From positions 1-11,747 of the forward strand of contig JACCYK010000114.1 of assembly GCA_013696525.1 (NCBI GenBank): 11,747 nt of DNA. The letters run 5' to 3'. The notes below the pieces were generated by a model that searched no databases, was not told the DNA's origin, and saw nothing but the letters and a program-made list of their open reading frames with translations. Made by a program: the position numbers and the translations under genes. Position 1 is the stretch's first letter, and every line of letters starts with the position of its first letter. Below are positions 1 through 6,421 of the stretch, in pieces. The DNA is from Chloroflexia bacterium (GTDB taxonomy: Bacteria > Chloroflexota > Chloroflexia > Thermomicrobiales > UBA6265).

Positions 1-264
1 GGGCGGTCCTCTCCCCCGGAGATGACGGAAGCGGCTATCACCCAAGCGAACGCTCGACCGCGAAAACGAGGTTGAGCGTCGCCGCGCCTGGCCCATGAAC
101 CCGCGAGATTCGCGGCAAACCCATTGACACTCGGAGCGGTGGATGGTAGCGTGGATCGGGGTCGCCTGGGGCAGCGCGGTCATCCTATGTGCGCTTGGAT
201 GGCAGCACGGTCGCGGGGGACGGGTTGAGGGAGTTCGGCTCAGGTACGGGAGGGTGAGTTCAAC
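1..264. other. Left-edge non-coding region with two inverted repeats
   Basis: I see no convincing gene here; short open frames running in from the left edge cannot be judged. There is a 10-bp inverted repeat with one G-T pair (arms 50-59 and 70-79, loop rich in A), which could be the terminator hairpin of a gene outside the window, although no T-run follows. A second perfect 6-bp palindrome with a 3-base centre (101-115, arms CCGCGA and TCGCGG) ends 8 bases before a good -35 box and is placed like an operator. The remainder is the probable promoter and roughly 100-base leader of the first small secreted protein gene. Confidence 0.5.
124..152 (+). promoter_or_regulatory. Probable sigma-70 type promoter for the small secreted protein genes
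   Basis: A perfect -35 hexamer TTGACA (124-129) is followed after 17 bases by TAGCGT (147-152), which keeps the T, A and final T of a -10 box. It is the only consensus-quality -35 in the upstream region and reads toward the gene at 265, leaving a leader of about 105 bases. The -10 match is weak, so the call is moderate. Confidence 0.45.
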
Positions 265-591
265 ATGAACGACAAGACACTTAAGGGCGCGATCGCTGGC
301 GCGGTCGCCGGCTTGGTCGGCGTCAGCCAGGTCGCGGCGCAGGAAGACATCGCCGCTGCCGGCAACGGCGGCACGGCTGATGCGTCCGCCAACGGCGGCG
401 CGGTGGCCACGGGCGATATTAACAGCGGCGGCAACGTCGGCACCGCGATCGGCGTCGGTGACACCTACGGCTCGGTCGCGGTTGATGGCGGCGCCATCGC
501 CAATGCCACCAGCCTCGACGTTTCCGTCGACGGCGGCACCGCCATCGCGGACGCCTCCGGCGGCGACTACAACATCGCCTTCGTCAGCTAG
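265..591 (+). CDS. Small secreted Gly/Ala/Asn-rich protein, copy 1
   Basis: 108 residues. The first 25 form a signal peptide: a Lys-containing start, a hydrophobic Ala/Gly/Val core, and a likely signal peptidase I site after VAA, so the mature protein would start QEDIAAAGNGG. The mature 83 residues are low in complexity, rich in Gly, Ala, Asp and Asn, without Cys, and carry recurrent short blocks (NGGTAD, NGGAVA, DGGAIA, DGGTAIAD) about 10 to 20 residues apart. Such spaced Gly-turn blocks would fit a beta-solenoid or fibrous fold, but that is inference. The start is supported by a GGGAGGG ribosome site just upstream. A close paralogue follows 60 bases downstream, probably on the same transcript. 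I recall similar unnamed proteins in Chloroflexota; the function is unknown. Extracellular or cell-surface structural role is the simplest guess. Confidence 0.85.
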   Translation: MNDKTLKGAIAGAVAGLVGVSQVAAQEDIAAAGNGGTADASANGGAVATGDINSGGNVGTAIGVGDTYGSVAVDGGAIANATSLDVSVDGGTAIADASGGDYNIAFVS

Positions 592-598
592 TTCCTGC

Positions 599-622
599 TC
601 GCTCCGGAGCGCACCGGAGCGA
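599..622. other. Intergenic hairpin between the paired small genes
   Basis: Perfect 9-bp inverted repeat (arms 599-607 and 614-622, 6-base loop) in the 60-base spacer between the two secreted protein genes. No T-run follows, so it is not a classic terminator. It could stabilise the 3' end of the upstream message, or lower read-through so the two copies are made in different amounts. Confidence 0.5.
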
Positions 623-651
623 AGGGGATTGGCCCAGGGAGGGCGACGGCC

Positions 652-987
652 ATGAGCAAGTTGAGTCTGTTGCGGACGAGCGCCCTCGGCGCTTTAGTTA
701 GTGGCTCGTTCTTCGCGGCTCGCGGCACCGTCGCGGCCCAAGAAGACATCGCGGCCGCTGGCAACGGCGGCACCGCCGATGGCAGTGCCAATGGCGGTGC
801 GGTCGCCGCTGGCGATGTCAACAGCGGCGACAACGTGGGTAACGCGATCGGCACCGGCGATACTGGTGGTGCTGATATCTACGGTGGCGACGTTGCCAAC
901 GCGACGAGCCTTGATGTAAGCGTCCTCGGCGGTACCGGCATTGCCGATGCCTCGGGCGGAGACTACAACATCGCCTTCGTCAGCTAA
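652..987 (+). CDS. Small secreted Gly/Ala/Asn-rich protein, copy 2
   Basis: 111 residues. A signal peptide of about 29 residues (basic start, hydrophobic core with GALVSGSFF, site after VAA) precedes a mature part starting QEDIAAAGNGG like copy 1. By hand alignment about 67 of 82 mature residues match copy 1, with one single-residue gap near the middle; the last 15 residues are identical. The two signal peptides, in contrast, cannot be aligned beyond the cleavage site. Many third-codon positions differ between the copies, so this is not a recent duplication and the mature protein seems to be held by selection. A CAGGGAGGG ribosome site precedes the ATG. The gene is closed by a strong intrinsic terminator. 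Function unknown; most likely secreted and structural. Confidence 0.85.
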   Translation: MSKLSLLRTSALGALVSGSFFAARGTVAAQEDIAAAGNGGTADGSANGGAVAAGDVNSGDNVGNAIGTGDTGGADIYGGDVANATSLDVSVLGGTGIADASGGDYNIAFVS

Positions 988-1009
988 TTCGACGAAACGC
1001 CGCAACCGG

Positions 1010-1048
1010 AACCGGGGTCACATTCGTGTGACCCCGGTTTTGCGTTTT
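1010..1048 (+). terminator. Strong intrinsic terminator after the secreted protein pair
   Basis: A perfect 13-bp stem (AACCGGGGTCACA at 1010-1022 with its complement at 1027-1039) closed by a TTCG tetraloop, then TTGCGTTTT. The T-rich side lies on the plus strand, so it ends the transcript of the two small secreted protein genes. The other side lacks a T-run, so it is a poorer terminator for the converging minus-strand gene. Confidence 0.88.
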
Positions 1049-1108
1049 CAATTTCCCGGCCCACTGGCTTGATCGTCGGCGGTTCCGGTTGATTCGGAGT
1101 CGCCCCGG

Positions 1109-1825
1109 TTAGTACGACGCCTTCTCGAGCTTCTTGCGCGTCTTCTCTGGCTTCGGCAGGTCGCTGGCCATGATTTGCTCAATGGTTTCCGCCAACGGAT
1201 AGGGGATGCGAACAAGCTCGGCGCTCCACCTCCGGGTTGCCTCATCCCAGGTCAGGATGCCGTACTTGCACCGCAAATCGTGATCTTTCGGGTTCCCCAC
1301 GGCCGAGACGTCGACCAGCAACGTCTCGCCGAGCCGCCGCATGTAGGCGATATGAATGTGACCGAAGGCAATGACGGCGGCGGTGGTGTCGCCAATCAGC
1401 GCGGACAGCTCGCGATCGCTCAAGTCTGGGGCCAGCGGGCGCTCGAGGTCGTGCGGGTTGGCATGGACAACCAGCAAGTCGTCGGCTGGCGACGTGCCGC
1501 CCGGCGGCGTGATCCGTCGCGAGAATGGCAGCTCCGCCAGGAACTCGACGCCCTCCGGTCCAATCTGCTCGATCACATACCGGATCTCCTTCGCCGCCCA
1601 GTCTTCAGTGAAGCCGGCCACCACGTCGCGATCGGTATTGCCACGCACCAGTGAATAGCCGCCGTCACGCAGCAGGCTGATGACCGCCGCCGGCGCCGGT
1701 CCCGTCTCGACCAGATCCCCGGCAATCACGATCTCGTCAACCGGTTCCCGCGTCGCCAAGTCCGCTAGCACCGTTTCCAAGGCGAGGTTGAACCCGTGAA
1801 TGTCGGACATCACCGCGATCCGCAT
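1109..1825 (-). CDS. Calcineurin-like metallophosphoesterase (YfcE/MJ0936-type)
   Basis: 238 residues, the usual size of small single-domain metallophosphoesterases. All metal-binding motifs appear in order: SDIHG (Asp8, His10), AGDLV (Asp37), GNTD (Asn63 in the place of the GNH motif, with Asp65), VVHANPH (His121) and FGHIH (His156, His158). These ligate two divalent metal ions that hydrolyse a phosphoester or phosphodiester; the substrate cannot be told from sequence. No signal peptide or membrane segment is seen, so it is cytoplasmic. The C-terminus is Lys-rich (about residues 223-236). The ATG has a GGAAGGGA ribosome site about 6 bases upstream. It stands alone, with a divergent surface-protein gene behind it and converging small secreted protein genes in front. 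The motif GNTD instead of GNHD is a known variant in this group and would not by itself imply loss of activity. Confidence 0.92.
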   Translation of the reverse strand: MRIAVMSDIHGFNLALETVLADLATREPVDEIVIAGDLVETGPAPAAVISLLRDGGYSLVRGNTDRDVVAGFTEDWAAKEIRYVIEQIGPEGVEFLAELPFSRRITPPGGTSPADDLLVVHANPHDLERPLAPDLSDRELSALIGDTTAAVIAFGHIHIAYMRRLGETLLVDVSAVGNPKDHDLRCKYGILTWDEATRRWSAELVRIPYPLAETIEQIMASDLPKPEKTRKKLEKASY

Positions 1826-1854
1826 TGGCCGTCCCTTCCGTTGTCGTCGCCAAG

Positions 1855-1882
1855 TTGCCAGCTCGACCGTCTACGATACTAT
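1855..1882 (+). promoter_or_regulatory. Possible promoter for the surface-protein genes
   Basis: TTGCCA (1855-1860) and TACTAT (1877-1882) are separated by 16 bases and read toward the gene starting at 2027, giving a leader of about 140 bases. It sits in the divergent gap between the metallophosphoesterase and this gene. No clear promoter was found for the opposite direction. Confidence 0.4.
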
Positions 1883-2026
1883 GGGGCCGCCCCGGTTGTT
1901 CCCGTCCCCAACCTCACCGGATAGCGACCCGTGGGCGAGCCGTCAGGCGTTCTAAGGGTACGAACGAGCAAGCGACGAGACGTGTGGTGGTCAGGGGCCG
2001 ATACCGCGCGTTCGGAGGAACGCACC

Positions 2027-3970
2027 ATGAGGCCGTTGTCCAATAACCGCCCGCTGGCGCTGATCGCATCGGTGATGCCAAGCGCCGCGCGAAACCGCTG
2101 GGTCGTCTTGCTCGCCGTGACGCTGGCGGTGCTCCCCTTCGCCGCTGTCGCCTTCTTTCAGTTGGCGCCGGATGCGCCGTCACCGGCGACCGGGCGGGCC
2201 CAGGTCGTCGCCCATGGGGTCTCCCCGCTGCCGGGCCAAACCCTCGCCTGGCGCATCGTTCAAGATACCGCCGAACCGCGGCAGCAAGCCGTCGCCGAGG
2301 AACGCGCCCTTGGCTTCGCCCTCGCCGACCAACAGGCGGTCCTCGTCTCCGACCAGCGGTTCGACAGCCAGCAGCGGCTCGCGGCCGGCGAAGCGTCGTT
2401 CGTCGCCGGCGGCTCGTTGCAACAGCGGGCCAGCCTGACCGACCAACCAGCGCCGTATTACCGGCTTGCCCTGGTCGCGGCGGAGCAAGCAACCGAGGCC
2501 GGCGGCGACCGTCTGGTCTTTGCCGGTGACGCCTGGACCACGCCCGCGGGCGAGCAATTCGACCTCGATCTGATCCGGAATGTGGTTGCCCCGAACGAAG
2601 CGGCAACCATTCCGGCGGCGAACGGTCTGACCGCCGTGCTGGCCACCGCCGGCACCATCGAAGTCGAGGCCGGGGCGGACCCGCCGGTCCGGCTCGAAGC
2701 CGGGCAGGCGGCAAACGTCGCGGGCGAGCTGGCGATCTACGGGGTTGGCCTGGAACCGGCAACCTATGTCGCGGCCGTCGTCGGTCCCGAGGTGCCGGCG
2801 CCACCGGCCCCGCCCACCGGCTCCATCACGATCAACGTGCTCGGCTGCCCCGCCGGGCTGACGGCAGCGGCCGTCGTTGCCGGCGGCTTCTCGCCAGACG
2901 CCGTCGACGGCTGCCAGCCAACCGCCCTTGCCGCCGATCCGCTGCTCATCCTGGCCGGCAACCAGCCCCTCGCCCCCGATCAGCCCGCTCCCGAGCAAGG
3001 CGGCTACACCTGGAACTTTTTGCTCTACAGCCCGTTCCCGGTTGCCGATTTCGAGCTTCCCGCCGCCTATGATTCGTACCTCCTGGTGAATCCGGCGGGG
3101 ATCGTCAAAGCGAGCGATGGCTCAGGCGTCACGCCCTCGGTGCCCGATCCCGACGTGCTCTTCGTCGATGGTCAGGTGCCCAACCCAGTGGCGACCCTCT
3201 TTCTCTTCGCCGGCGATGCCGGCGGATCGATCTCGCTCGCCCCGTTTACCTGTCCCGAGGGGATGACGATTGAGAACTTCGACAGCAGCTTCTGCGAGAC
3301 GCCGTCCGGGTCGTTCGATCTCGAAATCTCGTCCCTCGCCTCGGGCCAGCGCTTGACCATAGCGGACGCAACTATGAGCCCAGGAAGCCCGTTTTACACT
3401 TGGAGTGCCTTGCCATCAGGCAACTACACCATCAACGCCCCGGCGCTGCCGGCCGCGCATACCGATTTCACCATCCCCGGCCTCGACCCCGATCCCGCGA
3501 CCGGCAGCTACACCGTTGCCCTGACGGCGGCGATCGCGGATGCCCAACACAACCTATTCTTCTTGCAGGAGGGGGATTCCGGCGCCGGCGGGACGATTAC
3601 GGTCACCGTGCTCAACTGTCCGCCGGGAATGGGGCGCGATTCGCTGGTCCCGGCCGCCTGTCAACCGGCAACGGGATTCGATCTCAATCTCTACCCGCCG
3701 ACCGGGGGCGTCCTCGGCATGAGCGACGCCTCCGTCCTGGCCAATACCGTGACCTGGAACGATGTGCCATTCGTCGAGTACGGGATTGAGGAAATCGTTC
3801 TTCCCGCCGGCTACACGGATGCCTATGCGCCAGATGCGCCAACGTCCAGCCTCAGCGAGCGTGTGTCCGTGGTCGCCGTCTCCGAAACATCTCCACGGCA
3901 AGGGTTCACCATCTACAATCTGCTGGTCCCGGCCGGCACGCCGGACCTCACGTCAGACGCCGATAATTGA
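2027..3970 (+). CDS. Membrane-anchored surface protein: cupin-like domain plus three prealbumin-like Cys repeats
   Basis: 647 residues from the ATG, which has an ideal GGAGGAA ribosome site 6 to 7 bases upstream; an in-frame GTG at 1931 would add 32 residues that look like translated non-coding sequence. Residues 25-45 form one hydrophobic helix after a basic start, acting as signal or N-terminal anchor. Residues about 52-258 (starting SPATGRAQVVAHGV) are beta-rich and cupin-like, and match the ectodomain of the next gene over about 200 residues. Then come three repeats, about 265-395, 399-515 and 521-634. Each begins G-x-I-x-(I/V) and a CP-x-G block (Cys274, Cys409, Cys531), has a second Cys 14 to 22 residues on (296, 423, 545), and ends with a W-x-x-L/V-P...Y-x-I segment followed by LPA, as in CnaB/SpaA prealbumin-like folds. 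No sortase signal or catalytic motif is seen. Probably an extracellular binding or structural protein; the partner is unknown. Confidence 0.85.
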   Translation: MRPLSNNRPLALIASVMPSAARNRWVVLLAVTLAVLPFAAVAFFQLAPDAPSPATGRAQVVAHGVSPLPGQTLAWRIVQDTAEPRQQAVAEERALGFALADQQAVLVSDQRFDSQQRLAAGEASFVAGGSLQQRASLTDQPAPYYRLALVAAEQATEAGGDRLVFAGDAWTTPAGEQFDLDLIRNVVAPNEAATIPAANGLTAVLATAGTIEVEAGADPPVRLEAGQAANVAGELAIYGVGLEPATYVAAVVGPEVPAPPAPPTGSITINVLGCPAGLTAAAVVAGGFSPDAVDGCQPTALAADPLLILAGNQPLAPDQPAPEQGGYTWNFLLYSPFPVADFELPAAYDSYLLVNPAGIVKASDGSGVTPSVPDPDVLFVDGQVPNPVATLFLFAGDAGGSISLAPFTCPEGMTIENFDSSFCETPSGSFDLEISSLASGQRLTIADATMSPGSPFYTWSALPSGNYTINAPALPAAHTDFTIPGLDPDPATGSYTVALTAAIADAQHNLFFLQEGDSGAGGTITVTVLNCPPGMGRDSLVPAACQPATGFDLNLYPPTGGVLGMSDASVLANTVTWNDVPFVEYGIEEIVLPAGYTDAYAPDAPTSSLSERVSVVAVSETSPRQGFTIYNLLVPAGTPDLTSDADN

Positions 3971-3995
3971 CCTTACGTCAAGTAACCTTAGTCAA
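3967..3995. repeat. TTGAC/GTCAA repeats at the 3' end of the first surface-protein gene
   Basis: TTGAC (3967-3971) and GTCAA (3977-3981) form an inverted repeat with a 5-base centre that contains the gene's TGA stop. A further GTCAA follows at 3991-3995, so a block of the form CCTTA-GTCAAG occurs twice in slightly different form. It is placed where an operator or promoter for the next gene could lie, 90 bases before its start. TTGACC could serve as a -35 box but I see no good -10. Confidence 0.3.
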
Positions 3996-4086
3996 GCGAC
4001 CGCACGGCGGCGCCATCGCCGGCAGCAATAGCCAAAGGAATCCGTGAACCACGTCCAGGGTCGTGAGTCGAAAGGATGAGCAGTCT

Positions 4087-5466
4087 ATGCTAGCCAACGG
4101 CCAATGCGCGCGACCCCGCTCGGGCCAGCGGAGCTGGACAGTCCACTTCGCCTGGCTGTTGCTGGCACTCCTCGTCGCCCTCATCCCCATCGCCGGCATT
4201 GCCGCGTACTTCCAGGATGCGACCGATGGCTCACCCGCCACGGGTGACGCCCAGGTGATCGCGCACGGTGTGGTCGCCATTCCGGAGGGCGACCTCGTTT
4301 GGAGGATCGAGCGCGCGGTCGCGCCGCCCCCGGCCACCGCGACGCGGCTGGCGACGACGACCGGGTTCCTATTGGGGGCCGAGGGCGCGGTCCTGATCGA
4401 GGACGCCCCCGCTGGCGAGCAAGTCCGGATGGCTGCCGGCGAGGCGGTCTTAACCCGCGAGGGCGGGGACCAGGCGCGCGCCGCGATCGGGGCCAACGCC
4501 GCGACCTATTTCGTCATCTCCCTAACCGCCGCCGGCGACGTGGCCAGCACTAGCGGCGAGCTGGTGTTCGCGAGCGACCCCTTCGCCGGTCTCAACGGCC
4601 GGCACGACATCGATTTGGTGCGTGATTCGATGGCCGCCGCCGAGACCGCGGAGCTACCGGCCGGGGCCGGCCCGACACTCCTCTTTGTCACCGCCGGCGC
4701 CGCCGGCTTCACGACCGCCGCCGGCGAGATCGTCACCCTCGCCACCGTTCAAGCCATTGCCCTCGCCGGACCGCTCGTGGTGACCGCCGGCCCCGAGGGC
4801 GCGGTGATCCAGGCGGCGGTGATCGGACCGGCCGTGCCCCGCCTGATCGGGCCGGAAGCGGCAGCCGACGCCCCGCCGACGGCCGTCGCCGCCGCCAGCC
4901 CGGTCGCGGTGGCGACCACCGCTCCCAGCGGCACCCCCGTTGCCGGGGAGGAGCCGGCGGAGCCCATCGTGACCGCTCCGACCGCGGTTCCCGCCGGGGC
5001 TGAACCAGAGGTCGATAGCGAAGCGGGAGATACTGACGGCGACGGCCTGTCCGACGTTGAGGAAGCGGAGCTCAATACCGATCCGGCCGTTGTCGACACC
5101 GATGGTGACGGGCTGTCCGATGGTGACGAGGTACTGGTCCATGGCACCGAGCCGCTGGCGCCCGACACCGACGGCGACGGGTTCCTCGATGGTGACGAGG
5201 TTGACCAGGGGGCCGATCCCTTGAGCGCCGCCAGCTTCCCCGGGGCGCCGGTCGATAGCGACGGCGACGGGCTGCCGGACAGCATCGAAGCCGAGCTCGG
5301 GACCGACCCCTTCGACCCCGATACCGACGACGATGGGCTGACCGACGGCGACGAGTATTACGTTTACCAAACCGGCACCCGAAACCCGGATACCGACGGC
5401 GACGGCGTCCTCGATGGCGCCGAGATCGAGAACGGGGCCGATCCCAACGACCCGAATGATTTCTAA
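4087..5466 (+). CDS. Membrane-anchored surface protein: cupin-like domain plus six calcium-binding thrombospondin type-3 repeats
   Basis: 459 residues from the ATG, which has AAAGGATGAG upstream; a GTG at 4063 adds 8 residues and has no well-placed ribosome site. Residues 18-41 are a hydrophobic anchor or signal. Residues about 49-252 (starting SPATGDAQVIAHGV) are homologous to the ectodomain of the preceding gene, with matching blocks such as WRI, AAGEA, LVFA, DLVRD and the closing VIGPAVP. Residues 258-310 are an Ala/Pro/Thr-rich linker. Residues 315-445 hold six calcium-loop motifs of type DxDxDGxxD, starting at 315, 337, 360, 390, 412 and 435, mostly followed by a Glu-containing helix and a GxDP turn. 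In known thrombospondin type-3 repeats these loops bind calcium and stiffen the chain. No sortase motif follows. It is likely a calcium-dependent surface protein; the role is not known. Confidence 0.87.
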   Translation: MLANGQCARPRSGQRSWTVHFAWLLLALLVALIPIAGIAAYFQDATDGSPATGDAQVIAHGVVAIPEGDLVWRIERAVAPPPATATRLATTTGFLLGAEGAVLIEDAPAGEQVRMAAGEAVLTREGGDQARAAIGANAATYFVISLTAAGDVASTSGELVFASDPFAGLNGRHDIDLVRDSMAAAETAELPAGAGPTLLFVTAGAAGFTTAAGEIVTLATVQAIALAGPLVVTAGPEGAVIQAAVIGPAVPRLIGPEAAADAPPTAVAAASPVAVATTAPSGTPVAGEEPAEPIVTAPTAVPAGAEPEVDSEAGDTDGDGLSDVEEAELNTDPAVVDTDGDGLSDGDEVLVHGTEPLAPDTDGDGFLDGDEVDQGADPLSAASFPGAPVDSDGDGLPDSIEAELGTDPFDPDTDDDGLTDGDEYYVYQTGTRNPDTDGDGVLDGAEIENGADPNDPNDF

Positions 5467-5472
5467 CGCTGA

Positions 5473-5500
5473 CGGCCGCGTGACGGGCGTCACGCGGCCG
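5473..5500. terminator. Hairpin terminator-like element after the surface-protein genes
   Basis: A perfect inverted repeat, CGGCCGCGTGACG (5473-5485) and its complement (5488-5500), begins 7 bases after the stop codon. No T-run follows on either strand. Its place between convergent genes suggests it ends transcription from both sides or protects the 3' end. Confidence 0.6.
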
Positions 5501-5570
5501 ATACCACGAATCACAACTTTGGACGGTCTTCGAAGTTTCGGCGCTACCGCGAGATCCCGCCACCGGCGGC

Positions 5571-5840
5571 TCAGAGCACGAACCACCCGGCGAGCAGGGC
5601 GAAGGCCAGGATCAGCAGGATCAAGCTCGCCGGTCCCATCCCCCAGATTAGCCAGACGATCGTCGCCAGCACAACCAGCACCGCGAGACCGATGAGATAC
5701 CGAAACTCGCCGGAGCCGCCCATGAGGACCCGCGGGCCAAACCCAAGCGGGTCGTCGGCGGGAGCCAGATCGTTCCCCGCCAGCACTTGGCGAGCCTGCC
5801 GCACCCGAGCCGCCCGCTCCTCGTCCACCTGCTTGTTCAT
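5571..5840 (-). CDS. Small membrane protein with two C-terminal helices
   Basis: 89 residues from the ATG at 5840, which has a GGAGGAG ribosome site about 11 bases upstream; a longer frame reaches 5945 but its extra residues are Arg/Gly-rich and unlikely to be real. Residues 1-25 are charged and probably helical, 26-46 are a Gly/Pro-rich segment, and two hydrophobic helices follow at about 47-66 and 70-89 with only a short Trp-Gly-Met-Gly turn between them. The protein ends inside the second hydrophobic stretch. I do not recognise a family. It lies 28 bases after another small membrane protein gene on the same strand, so the two are probably one operon. Confidence 0.7.
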   Translation of the reverse strand: MNKQVDEERAARVRQARQVLAGNDLAPADDPLGFGPRVLMGGSGEFRYLIGLAVLVVLATIVWLIWGMGPASLILLILAFALLAGWFVL

Positions 5841-5868
5841 GGGTAGCCAAACTCCTCCGGCGGGCTGA

Positions 5869-6081
5869 TCACCGATTGCGGCGGGGGCCGGTCGGCGACG
5901 CCCGCTCCGGCGGCCCCAACTCCCGCCACAGGCGCAACATGACAATCTTGACGAGGCCGGACACCGCGAGCATCACGCCACCGAGCGCCAGGAACGGGTC
6001 AAGCCGCAGCCCCACCGCGACGATGGCGCCGAGGAGCCCGACAACAATCATTCCACTTGATATCCAATGAAAATGACGCAC
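5869..6081 (-). CDS. Very small two-helix membrane protein
   Basis: 70 residues if read from the GTG at 6081, which has a GGAG about 10 bases upstream; an ATG at 6051 would give 60 residues but its purine stretch is too close. Hydrophobic helices at about 8-26 and 30-49 are joined by LRLDP, and the last 20 residues are basic and Pro-rich, so that tail probably faces the cytoplasm. No known family recognised. It is followed at 28 bases by the next small membrane protein gene. Coding status rests on the clean hydrophobic pattern, the operon spacing and the ribosome site, not on homology. Confidence 0.6.
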   Translation of the reverse strand: MRHFHWISSGMIVVGLLGAIVAVGLRLDPFLALGGVMLAVSGLVKIVMLRLWRELGPPERASPTGPRRNR

Positions 6082-6119
6082 CGGCGTCTACGCTCCAGTT
6101 CGCATCAGGCAATACCTCG

Positions 6120-6143
6120 CACCGCTCAGGGACCGGAGCGGTG
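6120..6143. other. Hairpin between small membrane protein genes
   Basis: An 8-bp inverted repeat (CACCGCTC at 6120-6127, GAGCGGTG at 6136-6143) with an 8-base loop lies in the 121-base gap after the minus-strand gene ending at 6203. No T-run is present. It may be a weak terminator separating that gene from the two downstream ones. Confidence 0.35.
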
Positions 6144-6202
6144 ACGATCAGGCACTATCCTAGTCAAACACCGGCGACCGTGCAATCGGGCCACGTTGAC
6201 GG

Positions 6203-6421
6203 CTACCGTTTCCGCCGCTGAAATGGCCAGAATCGCAACCAGATCATCCGGCCAAAGGCGGTCAGCAGCCACACCAGGGTCAGCGCTGGGGCGAGTCGCC
6301 GCAGACCCAGCGACATCCCCGTCAGCCAATCCTGATCGAAGGCGTGCCCCGCCAGCGCGGCCGCGATCGCGACGGCCCACAGCAGGAGCGTGGCACGAAA
6401 CAAATAGGCGACCAGAACCAT
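6203..6421 (-). CDS. Small two-helix membrane protein
   Basis: 72 residues from the ATG at 6421, preceded by GGTGGGA about 7 bases upstream. The open frame continues upstream to a TTG at 6529, giving 108 residues, but the extra part (Pro/Gly-rich) has no good ribosome site. Hydrophobic helices at about 6-25 and 44-62 are separated by a polar loop (HAFDQDW, then a basic LRR), and the C-terminus is strongly basic (FQRRKR), pointing to a cytoplasmic end. Family not recognised. It is the third tiny membrane protein on this strand within 850 bases, though separated from the other two by 121 bases with a hairpin. Confidence 0.55.
   Translation of the reverse strand: MVLVAYLFRATLLLWAVAIAAALAGHAFDQDWLTGMSLGLRRLAPALTLVWLLTAFGRMIWLRFWPFQRRKR

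Noticed and set aside
694..1005. Minus-strand open frame opposite the second secreted protein gene
   Set aside because: Mirror of a low-complexity repeat; it would read across the terminator side without a ribosome site, and the plus-strand copy has a paralogue.
1931..2026. GTG start extending the first surface protein by 32 residues
   Set aside because: The extension has no hydrophobic or domain character, while the ATG at 2027 has an ideal ribosome site.
1914..2804. Minus-strand open frame (296 codons) opposite the first surface-protein gene
   Set aside because: The product is extremely Arg/Pro-rich, typical of an antisense shadow in GC-rich DNA.
4654..5850. Long minus-strand open frame (398 codons) opposite the second surface-protein gene
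   Set aside because: It lies opposite the repetitive Asp/Gly-codon repeats, which read as Val/Gly/Ile-rich repeats on the other strand. It has no domain pattern, and the plus-strand reading has an anchor, a homologous domain and calcium motifs.
6104..6160. Two similar ATCAGGCA-containing segments about 43 bases apart
   Set aside because: Only 8 bases match exactly, with no further copies, so chance is enough to explain them; not a CRISPR or iteron array.
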